From an uncultured Bacteroidales bacterium (GTDB taxonomy: Bacteria; Bacteroidota; Bacteroidia; Bacteroidales; UBA932), in assembly GCA_905234775.1 (NCBI GenBank), contig CAJOJC010000058.1, forward strand, positions 1 to 13,536: a stretch of DNA of 13,536 bases. Direction: 5' to 3'. Positions 5,908 to 12,417 of the stretch are shown piece after piece; positions within the stretch are counted from its first letter, which is position 1; every line of letters starts with the position of its first letter. The notes below the pieces were generated by a model that worked only from the letters and a program-made list of their open reading frames with translations, made no database searches and had not been told where the DNA came from. The position numbers and the translations under genes are program-made.

Positions 5908-6749
5908 AACAGTTTCGGACCCATCGTTGATTTAGCCGCGAGCCTCTCGCGGCTGAATTTTTCTTTGAGGCGTGCGAACTGCTTTTTAGTATCGAGGGTG
6001 AAGTTACCGTCCTGGATCCAGGTGAAATACGACGGGTCTGTCTGATAGACCTGGCGGGCGGTCTTCCCCTTGTGTTTTCCGAAATTGACCACTTCCTCGC
6101 CCTGCTCGTTGTAGATCAGGGTTCCGGCGAAGTCTACAGTCTTCTTCGCCACAAAGGCGGCGAGGCTCTCGACATCGTTCTTGAGGACATCGGGGTAGCG
6201 GTCCAGCTGGCCTTTCAGGACTTCGTAGGTAGCTACGGTATCGGCCTCGGCGGTGTGTGCATTGTCGAAATCTTCTCCGCCGCAGTAGAAACGATAGGCG
6301 GCGCGAAGGTTCCTCGGCTCCATCATGTGATAGATGTTCTGGACATCCACCATCCTGGGGGAATGGAGGTCTACGTCAAGATGTTTTCCGGCCAGCTCGG
6401 CCCTCTCAAACTCCTCGGCGAGCATGGGGAGATCGAACTTGGCCGAATTGAAACCGGCCAGATCCGAATCCTTGAGCCACTCTGCGACTTCGTCTGCAAC
6501 CTCATAGAAGGTGGGGCAGTCTACGAGCATATCGTCTGTAACTCCGTTGACCTTCGAAGCGGCGGGATCGATCGGGCGCTGACAGCGCTTTTCATAGTCC
6601 CATGGCTTTATTTTCCAGGTTTTGATGCGCTGTTCGCCGCCCGGGAAGACCTTTACGAAACTGAGTTCGATGATGCTGTCGTTAGGGATATTCAGCCCCG
6701 TACTCTCTATATCGAAGAAAAGCAGGGGCCTCTGGAGATTGAGTTCCAT
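5904..6749 (-). CDS. DnaQ-like (DEDDh) 3'-5' exonuclease
   Basis: This 281-residue protein has all acidic and histidine residues of the DEDDh exonuclease fold: Asp13 and Glu15 (FFDIESTG), Asp106 (GFNSAKFDLPML) and His165 with Asp170 (HTAEADTVATY). It should remove nucleotides from 3' ends using two metal ions. The C-terminal part, about residues 220-265 (VVNFGKHKGKTARQVYQTDPSYFTWI), resembles the small domain found after many exonuclease folds in exodeoxyribonuclease X-like and DUF3820 proteins, so this is not a bare DNA polymerase III epsilon subunit. It begins 12 bases after the dnaN stop on the same strand, so it is almost surely co-transcribed with the sliding clamp, which fits a role in replication proofreading or repair. 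The exact substrate is unknown. Confidence 0.93.
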   Translation of the reverse strand: MELNLQRPLLFFDIESTGLNIPNDSIIELSFVKVFPGGEQRIKTWKIKPWDYEKRCQRPIDPAASKVNGVTDDMLVDCPTFYEVADEVAEWLKDSDLAGFNSAKFDLPMLAEEFERAELAGKHLDVDLHSPRMVDVQNIYHMMEPRNLRAAYRFYCGGEDFDNAHTAEADTVATYEVLKGQLDRYPDVLKNDVESLAAFVAKKTVDFAGTLIYNEQGEEVVNFGKHKGKTARQVYQTDPSYFTWIQDGNFTLDTKKQFARLKEKFSRERLAAKSTMGPKLF

Positions 6750-6761
6750 GGGCTGGGTACT

Positions 6762-7880
6762 TTATGAGACCATGATAGGCATGATGATGCCGCAGATCTT
6801 CTCGCTTTCAGCCTCTTCCTCCGAAGGAACGATAAGGGCTGCGCGGCGAGGATCCGCAAACTTCATCACGACCGTCTCGCAGGTCATATTGCTGAGGATT
6901 TCAATAAGGAAGCTGCTCTTGAAACCAATGCTAAGGTCGGTTCCGGAGTAATCGCAATTGATCTTTTCGTAGGCTGCAATAGCGAAGCCGAGGTCCTGGG
7001 CGGTAATCTCGAGCTGGCCGGGTTTGAGGTCGAACTTGATGTGATTCGAGGCCTTATTGGCGCAGACTGCGACGCGGCGGACAGTATCGAGGAGCTGGGC
7101 CCTTTCGATCTTCAGGATATTGCTGTTGTTCTGAGGGATGACGTCGCGGTATTTAGGATACCTTCCCACGATAAGGCGGCAGACCATCATAGTCTGGCCG
7201 AACTTGAAGACGGCGGTATTGGTATCGAAGGATACCTCTACGGTCTCGACTTCCTTTCCGAGGATACTCTTAAGGACGCCTGCGGGCCTTTTGTGGAGGA
7301 TGAAGGAAGCCTCGGCGGGAGCCTGGAGATCTTCGTCTGTATAGCAAATGAGTTTGTGTGAGTCTGACGCAACGAGGGTAGTACTCTGAGTTCCCATATC
7401 GAAGAAGATACCGTTCATCGCGGGACGCATTTCGTCGTCTGCGGTAGCGTAGATAGTTCCGCTGATACCGTCTGCGAGGGCCTGGGCCGGGAACACGAAG
7501 GTCTGGGCGTCTTCTCCTGCGCCGATGATCTCGGGATAGTCTTCTGCAGGGAAGAAGGGCAGGGAGGAATTACCGTTTGCCCAAGTGCATTCGAACGAGC
7601 TGTCGGAGGTAGTCTTAATCTCGACGGGCTGATCCGGCAGGGCCTTGATCAGATCGATCATCTGACGGGCGGGCACTGCGATCGAACCTTCTTCCTTCAG
7701 ATCCACTGCGAGGGTCGTACGAAGGGTGAGCTCCTGGTCGGAGGCGGTAATCTCGAGGTTGCCGTTCTTGGCAACGAAGAGGAAGTTTTCAAGAATAGGA
7801 AGCACCGACTTTGCGGGGATGGCCTTCGAGACATCCATTATGCTTTTGAGGAGTTCTGCACTCGAAACGTTGAATTCCAT
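6762..7880 (-). CDS. dnaN: DNA polymerase III beta subunit (sliding clamp)
   Basis: DnaN forms the ring-shaped homodimer that tethers DNA polymerase III and repair enzymes to DNA. The 372-residue product has the normal length for three clamp domains. Characteristic stretches include PILENFLF and EITASDQELTLRTTL in domain 1, FVFPAQALADGISGTIYATADDEMRPAMNGIFF in domain 2 (MRPAMNGI is a hallmark), VGRYPKYRDVIP, and the end GIIMPIMVS close to the usual PMR-type C-terminus. I chose the ATG at 7878-7880 (MEFNVSSAELL). The frame is open further up to 7940, but that extension reads through the promoter region and has no homology to the clamp. The gene is followed closely by an exonuclease and is divergent from htrA. 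dnaA and the origin are not visible here. Confidence 0.96.
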   Translation of the reverse strand: MEFNVSSAELLKSIMDVSKAIPAKSVLPILENFLFVAKNGNLEITASDQELTLRTTLAVDLKEEGSIAVPARQMIDLIKALPDQPVEIKTTSDSSFECTWANGNSSLPFFPAEDYPEIIGAGEDAQTFVFPAQALADGISGTIYATADDEMRPAMNGIFFDMGTQSTTLVASDSHKLICYTDEDLQAPAEASFILHKRPAGVLKSILGKEVETVEVSFDTNTAVFKFGQTMMVCRLIVGRYPKYRDVIPQNNSNILKIERAQLLDTVRRVAVCANKASNHIKFDLKPGQLEITAQDLGFAIAAYEKINCDYSGTDLSIGFKSSFLIEILSNMTCETVVMKFADPRRAALIVPSEEEAESEKICGIIMPIMVS

Positions 7881-7906
7881 ATATGTTTTGCTTTTGTTTA
7901 TCTGGG

Positions 7907-7914
7907 CAAATATA
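7907..7914 (-). promoter_or_regulatory. -7 box for dnaN (TATATTTG)
   Basis: The minus strand reads TATATTTG, a perfect TAnnTTTG box, about 26 bases before the dnaN ATG, which predicts a leader of about 23 bases. The box directly borders the inverted repeat at 7916-7934. A TTG sits upstream on the same strand (7942-7940), but its spacing of 25 bases is longer than the usual 19-21. Confidence 0.6.
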
Positions 7915-7915
7915 A

Positions 7916-7934
7916 CAAATATCCTGGATATTTG
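7916..7934. repeat. Perfect 9-bp inverted repeat in the dnaN/htrA divergent promoter region
   Basis: CAAATATCC (7916-7924) and GGATATTTG (7926-7934) are exact inverted copies around one central base (7925). CAAATAT also occurs once more as a direct repeat at 7907-7913, within the dnaN -7 box. This arrangement fits a dimeric repressor/activator site, or two near-consensus -7 boxes (GATATTTG) placed back to back. I cannot tell which from sequence alone. Confidence 0.6.
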
Positions 7935-7995
7935 GCACACAATTTGACTTTATAAATCACGCTCAATGAATAATTGTAAAAACATCAATAGTACT

Positions 7996-9378
7996 ATGCG
8001 TAAAACCGTTTTTTCTCTTATGGCAGCGCTTGGCCTGGCGGCCGCGGTGCCCGCTTATTCTGTCAATTTGTCAGAACCTCAGCGTGATTATCCCGACTTC
8101 ACCTATGCTGCGGAAACCGCAGTCGAGGCAGTCGTTTATGTAGAAGTGACCGTAACTCAGACCTACCAGAGGCCTCAGATAGACGATCCGTTCTTCCGTT
8201 TCTTCTTCGGAGACGAACTTGGCCAGCCCCAGAGCCGTGAGCGCAAGGGCAGCGGTTCGGGCGTCATCATCCGCCCGGACGGTTATATCGTCACCAACAA
8301 CCACGTAGTCTCGCAGGCTACGAAAGTCCGCGTCACCCTCAACAACAACCGTTCTTATGACGCGACCGTCATCGGAACCGACCCGGCGACCGACGTGGCC
8401 CTTATCAAGATAGACGCTACCGGCCTGCCGGCCCTCACCTTCGCAGACTCGGACAAACTCCGCCTCGGAGAGTGGGTGCTCGCAATCGGCTCGCCCTACG
8501 ATCTCCGTTCGACCATCACGGCCGGAATCGTGAGTGCGAAAGGCCGCTCGATGCCCAACTATACCGGAGAATTCAAGATTGAATCTTTCATCCAGACGGA
8601 TGCTGCCGTGAACCCCGGAAACTCCGGCGGAGCCCTTGTCAACAAGAAGGGCGAACTGGTGGGCGTTAATACCGCAATTATCTCTCAGACAGGCTCTTAC
8701 ACCGGTTATTCTTTTGCCGTTCCTTCGAACATCGTAAAGAAAACCGTAGCCGACCTCATGGACTTCGGAACCGTCCGCAGGGCGAAACTCGGAGTCATGA
8801 TGAAACCTGTCGATGAAAAAATCGCAGAAGAGATGAAACTTTCGACTCTCGAGGGCGTATATATTGTTGAGGTCAGCAAAGGCGGCGCTGCAGAGAAGGC
8901 CGGTATCAAGGAAGGAGACATAATCCTTACCGTAGACGGAAAAACCGTTACAAGTACCTCCTCGCTGCAGACTATAGTGAACGGATATCACCCCGGCGAC
9001 GTAGCCCAGGTCTCGTTCGTTCGCAGCGGCAAGAAACACACCGTGAAGGTGACCTTTACCAGCGATTCGGAAACAACTCCTAAGGCTCTCGAAGACGGAA
9101 CGGTTCTGTTCTACGGAGCGAAGCTTAAGGCTGCGGATTCGAAGACACTCTCAGCCCTGAGAATCAAATCCGGAGTGGAAGTCGTCTCCGTTGGTAACGG
9201 ACAACTTGCTGCCGCCGGCGTTCAGGACGGCCTGATCATCAGATTCGTAAATGATCAGCCTGTCTCGAAGCCTCAGGATGTGGTGGATCAGGCCGGAAAA
9301 GCCGGCAGGGTAGTAGTCATCGAAGGTGTCACTCCCGCTGGCAGATCCGTCTTCTTCGCCCTCCCTAAGGAGCAGTAA
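7996..9378 (+). CDS. htrA: HtrA/Deg-family periplasmic serine endoprotease
   Basis: HtrA proteases degrade or refold damaged proteins in the periplasm. I prefer the ATG at 7996 because MRKTVFSLMAALGLAAAVPAYS is a clean Sec signal peptide with cleavage after AYS; the ATG at 7966 would add ten polar residues (460 versus 470 aa). Counting from 7996, the trypsin-like domain covers about residues 35-250 with catalytic His103 (TNNHVV), Asp133 (ATDVAL) and Ser210 (NPGNSGGALV). A Phe-rich PFFRFFFGD loop precedes it, as is common in DegP/DegQ LA loops. PDZ1 is at about 263-356 (AKLGVMMK; GGAAEKAGIKEGDIIL). A second, more divergent PDZ runs at about 370-455 (LRIKSGVEVVSV; AGVQDGLIIRFVND). rpoD starts 15 bases after the stop, indicating one operon. 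Confidence 0.94.
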   Translation: MRKTVFSLMAALGLAAAVPAYSVNLSEPQRDYPDFTYAAETAVEAVVYVEVTVTQTYQRPQIDDPFFRFFFGDELGQPQSRERKGSGSGVIIRPDGYIVTNNHVVSQATKVRVTLNNNRSYDATVIGTDPATDVALIKIDATGLPALTFADSDKLRLGEWVLAIGSPYDLRSTITAGIVSAKGRSMPNYTGEFKIESFIQTDAAVNPGNSGGALVNKKGELVGVNTAIISQTGSYTGYSFAVPSNIVKKTVADLMDFGTVRRAKLGVMMKPVDEKIAEEMKLSTLEGVYIVEVSKGGAAEKAGIKEGDIILTVDGKTVTSTSSLQTIVNGYHPGDVAQVSFVRSGKKHTVKVTFTSDSETTPKALEDGTVLFYGAKLKAADSKTLSALRIKSGVEVVSVGNGQLAAAGVQDGLIIRFVNDQPVSKPQDVVDQAGKAGRVVVIEGVTPAGRSVFFALPKEQ

Positions 9379-9393
9379 AGTTTTAGACAGATA

Positions 9394-10254
9394 ATGAGAC
9401 AGCTTAAGATTACAAAAAGCATCACCAACCGCGAGAGCGCCTCGCTGGACAAGTATCTCCAGGAAATTGGCCGCGAAGAGTTGGTGTCACCGGAAGAAGA
9501 AGTAGAACTCGCCCAGAGAATCCGTAAAGGAGATCAGGAAGCGCTTGAAAAACTGACAAAAGCCAACCTCAGGTTCGTGGTTTCCGTTGCGAAACAGTAC
9601 CAGAACCAGGGCCTTAGTCTTCCGGACCTTATCAACGAAGGTAACCTCGGTCTTATCAAGGCGGCGGAGAAATTCGATGAAACCCGCGGTTTCAAGTTCA
9701 TCTCCTACGCAGTGTGGTGGATTCGCCAGAGCATCCTCCAGGCCCTTGCAGAGCAGAGCCGTATAGTACGTCTGCCGCTGAACCAGGTCGGATCGCTCAA
9801 TAAGATCAACAAGGCGCTCGGCCGCTTCGAGCAGGAAAACGAGCGTCAGCCTTCGACAGAGGAACTTGCCGAGATGATCGACATCCCTCGCGATAAGATT
9901 GCCGATACCTTAAGGGTCTCAGGACGCCATGTAAGCGTAGACGCCCCCTTCGTAGAGGGCGAAGACAACAGCCTACTGGATGTCCTCCCGAATGACGATT
10001 CGCCTATGGCCGACAAGGGCCTTACCAACGAATCGCTCAGTACCGAGATCGAGCGTTCGCTCCAGATCCTCACCCCTCGCGAGAGGGAGATCATCAAGTG
10101 TTTCTTTGGCATCGGCTGCCAGGAAATGACTCTTGAGGAGATCGGCGAGAACCTCGACCTCACCAGGGAGCGCGTCCGCCAGATTAAAGAGAAAGCTATA
10201 AGGAAGCTCAAGAAACCGTCCGCAAGTAAACTCCTTAAGACCTATCTGGGATAA
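9394..10254 (+). CDS. rpoD: RNA polymerase primary sigma factor RpoD (Bacteroidota type)
   Basis: This is the housekeeping sigma factor, which directs RNA polymerase to promoters. At 286 residues it lacks region 1.1 and the long non-conserved insertion of E. coli sigma-70, as is normal for the Bacteroidota primary sigma. Region 1.2 lies at about 16-50 ([21 protein letters not shown]). Region 2 spans about 55-125 with [17 protein letters not shown] and the DNA-melting, -10-reading [15 protein letters not shown]. Region 3 is at about 130-210. Region 4, about 220-280, ends in the helix-turn-helix [21 protein letters not shown]. Family members in this phylum read TTTG-N19-21-TAnnTTTG promoters, which matches the -7 boxes found in this window. 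It is 15 bases after htrA, and its TAA stop overlaps the argS ATG by one base (TAATG), so the three genes are probably translated from one mRNA. Confidence 0.97.
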   Translation: MRQLKITKSITNRESASLDKYLQEIGREELVSPEEEVELAQRIRKGDQEALEKLTKANLRFVVSVAKQYQNQGLSLPDLINEGNLGLIKAAEKFDETRGFKFISYAVWWIRQSILQALAEQSRIVRLPLNQVGSLNKINKALGRFEQENERQPSTEELAEMIDIPRDKIADTLRVSGRHVSVDAPFVEGEDNSLLDVLPNDDSPMADKGLTNESLSTEIERSLQILTPREREIIKCFFGIGCQEMTLEEIGENLDLTRERVRQIKEKAIRKLKKPSASKLLKTYLG

Positions 10255-11984
10255 TGACTGCGGAACAGTTCCTTGCCTCGAAGGCCTCAGAGGCTGTACA
10301 GGCCCTTTATGGCGCTTCAGTTCCGGCTGATTCGCTCCAAGTAGCGGTTACGCGCAAGGAATTCGAGGGAGACTATACTCTCGTAGTTTTTCCCCTCCTG
10401 AAGACCTCGCACCAGGCCCCGGAAGCTACCGGAAACGCAATAGGAGAATACCTCAAGGCGAACTGCCCTGAGGTTTCTTCGTACAATGTGGTGAAGGGTT
10501 TCCTCAATATCTGCCTCTCCGGAACCTATTGGAGAGAGGCCCTTCAGGGCGTTGTGGCAGACAAAGACTTCGGCCGTCTTCCTTCTACTGGAAAGACTGT
10601 GATGGTTGAGTTTTCCTCTCCTAACACCAACAAACCCCTCCACCTCGGCCATGTCCGCAACAACCTTCTCGGCTCTTCGGTATCCGAGATACTGAAAGCC
10701 GCCGGAAACAAGGTAATCAAGGCGACCCTGGTCAACGACCGCGGAGTCCATATCTGCAAGAGCATGTATGCGTGGGAGAAGCGCTTCGACGGCGCTACCC
10801 CCGAATCCACCGGCAAGAAGGGCGACCATCTCGTAGGCGACTGCTACGTAGAGTATGCCAAGATGGAGAAGGAAGATCCTTCCGTAGCCGACGACGTCCA
10901 TAAGATGCTGGTCGACTGGGAAAAAGGCGATCCCCATGTCCGTGAGCTCTGGAAGATGATGAACGGCTGGGTGTTCGACGGCTTTGCCCAGACATACAAG
11001 GCCCTCGGAATCAGTTTCGACCGTACGTACTACGAGTCCCAGACCTACCTGCTCGGAAAGGAGCTGGTCCAGAAGGGCCTCGATACCGGTGTTTTCCAGC
11101 GCGATCCCGACGGCTCGGTGTGGTGTGACCTCACTGCCGACGGCCTCGACCGTAAGCTCCTTCTTCGTTCAGACGGAACCTCCGTCTACATGACCCAGGA
11201 CCTCGGTACCGCCGAGCGCAGGTTCGCCGAATACAGCCTCGACTCCCATGTCTACGTAGTTGGAAACGAGCAGGACTATCATTTCCAGGTCCTCAAGCTC
11301 GTGCTCGCAAAGCTCGGATTCGACTGGGCGGAGCGCATCTACCACCTCAGCTACGGAATGGTCGAGCTGCCGGAAGGAAAGATGAAGTCCCGCGAGGGAA
11401 CGGTCGTGGACGCAGACGACCTTATCGAGTCCATGTACAACGAGGCGAAGGCCGCTTCCGACGAATCGGGTAAGCTGGCCGACCTCAGCGCCGAAGAAAA
11501 GGACGCCCTCTACCATATGATAGGCCTCGGCGCCCTGAAGTACTTCATCCTCAAGGTCGACCCGAAGAAGACCATGCTCTTCAACCCTAAGGAATCGATC
11601 GATTTCAACGGCAATACCGGCCCGTTCATTCAGTATACCCATGCCCGTATCCGCAGCATCCTTCGCAAGGCGGGCGAGCAGGGCCTGAAGTCGGCGGTAG
11701 CAGACAGCGCGGAACTCAGCCCCAAGGAAGTAAGGCTCGTGAAGATAATCTCTGCCTATCCTGAAAAGGTGCACGAAGCGGCGGACAGTTTCTCTCCGGC
11801 GGTCCTCGCGAATTACTCCTACGACCTCGCAAAGGAATTCAACCAGTACTACCACGACACCCAGATTCTACGCGAGCCAGACGCCGTTCTTCTCAGTATG
11901 AGGCTTGAGCTGATTACGGTAGTTGCAGATGTCCTTCGCAGTGCGATGGGCCTTCTCGGCATCAATTTGCCGGATAGGATGTAG
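10254..11984 (+). CDS. argS: Arginyl-tRNA synthetase
   Basis: ArgS charges tRNA-Arg with arginine using ATP in the cytoplasm. The 576-residue protein is a class I synthetase of usual size. The N-terminal tRNA-binding domain (residues 1-110) contains FEGDYTLVVFPLL. The HIGH motif is HLGH at 130-133, inside SSPNTNKPLHLGHVRNNLLG. The class I catalytic core continues through YMTQDLGTAERRF and VYVVGNEQDYHFQVLK. The KMSKS-like loop is KMKSR at 376-380. The C-terminal DALR anticodon-binding domain includes TGPFIQYTHARIRSILRKA and ends GLLGINLPDRM, where GLLGI..P.RM is typical for the family. The start ATG overlaps the rpoD stop, implying translational coupling with the sigma factor. Confidence 0.97.
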   Translation: MTAEQFLASKASEAVQALYGASVPADSLQVAVTRKEFEGDYTLVVFPLLKTSHQAPEATGNAIGEYLKANCPEVSSYNVVKGFLNICLSGTYWREALQGVVADKDFGRLPSTGKTVMVEFSSPNTNKPLHLGHVRNNLLGSSVSEILKAAGNKVIKATLVNDRGVHICKSMYAWEKRFDGATPESTGKKGDHLVGDCYVEYAKMEKEDPSVADDVHKMLVDWEKGDPHVRELWKMMNGWVFDGFAQTYKALGISFDRTYYESQTYLLGKELVQKGLDTGVFQRDPDGSVWCDLTADGLDRKLLLRSDGTSVYMTQDLGTAERRFAEYSLDSHVYVVGNEQDYHFQVLKLVLAKLGFDWAERIYHLSYGMVELPEGKMKSREGTVVDADDLIESMYNEAKAASDESGKLADLSAEEKDALYHMIGLGALKYFILKVDPKKTMLFNPKESIDFNGNTGPFIQYTHARIRSILRKAGEQGLKSAVADSAELSPKEVRLVKIISAYPEKVHEAADSFSPAVLANYSYDLAKEFNQYYHDTQILREPDAVLLSMRLELITVVADVLRSAMGLLGINLPDRM

Positions 11985-12013
11985 ATTTATTTTTTTATTC
12001 CGATTAATTGCCC

Positions 12014-12021
12014 TAATATTG
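12014..12021 (+). promoter_or_regulatory. Possible -7 box for the acidic protein and CLC gene (TAATATTG)
   Basis: TAATATTG differs from TAnnTTTG at one position and lies 21 bases before the ATG at 12043, so the last two genes could have their own start, separate from the htrA-rpoD-argS transcript. A run of seven T (11990-11996) precedes it. No -33 element is convincing. Confidence 0.35.
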
Positions 12022-12042
12022 CACCACAATTTGAAAATTGAA

Positions 12043-12417
12043 ATGGTACAAGACGGAAAGAAAAGACACGTAGTCAGCTACGAAAACATGTCCCCGGAGC
12101 TCTCTGCAGCCTTCGCAGAGAAGTATCCCCGCGGTTTCAACGATTACCTCAATGACCTGGTTAAATACCCGAAACCGGACGGAACGTCATTTTATGCTGT
12201 TACAGTCGAAATTCCCGACGCAATATATCTCGTTAAGATCAAGGTAGACGTAGACGACGTCGAAGATCTCGAGCGTTGGCTCGAAGGAGAAGAGGAGGCG
12301 GAGGCCGAGCAGCTCACCTCATCACCCGATACCTCCGGCGAGGGCGAAACTCTTCCCGACGACAACATCGCCCAGTACGGCTCGGACGAAGACCCTGCCG
12401 ACGGCACAGATGCCTAA
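12043..12417 (+). CDS. Small conserved-looking protein with acidic tail, function unknown
   Basis: This is a 124-residue protein without a signal peptide or membrane segment. Residues 1-80 look folded: MVQDGKKRHVVSYENMSPEL, then AAFAEKYPRGFNDYL, then a predicted beta region (TSFYAVTVEIPDAIYLVKIKVDVDD) and a short helix (VEDLERWLEG). From about residue 70, and strongly from 81 on, it is very acidic and probably disordered (EGEEEAEAEQ, PDDNIAQYGSDEDPADGTDA). I chose the ATG at 12043; the frame is open back to 11923 but that part lies inside argS. Its last 8 bases overlap the start of the downstream CLC gene, so the two are probably co-translated, which hints at, but does not prove, a link in function. 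Similar small acidic-tailed proteins occur in Bacteroidales next to CLC genes as far as I recall. No function is assigned. Confidence 0.8.
   Translation: MVQDGKKRHVVSYENMSPELSAAFAEKYPRGFNDYLNDLVKYPKPDGTSFYAVTVEIPDAIYLVKIKVDVDDVEDLERWLEGEEEAEAEQLTSSPDTSGEGETLPDDNIAQYGSDEDPADGTDA

Noticed and set aside
6072..6767. 231-codon plus-strand open frame
   Set aside because: Antisense to the DEDDh exonuclease; no motif and no start signal.
8071..9039. 322-codon open frame on the minus strand
   Set aside because: Antisense shadow of htrA, which has an intact catalytic triad and PDZ domains; the antisense product shows no family signature.
11169..11855. 228-codon open frame on the minus strand
   Set aside because: Antisense shadow of argS, lacking any recognisable motif.
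11957..11996. Small hairpin CGGCA/TGCCG (11957-11972) followed by a T-run (11990-11996) at the end of argS
   Set aside because: The stem is only 5 bp, lies inside the coding sequence and is 17 bases from the T-run, so it is not a standard intrinsic terminator; the T-run alone is weak evidence.
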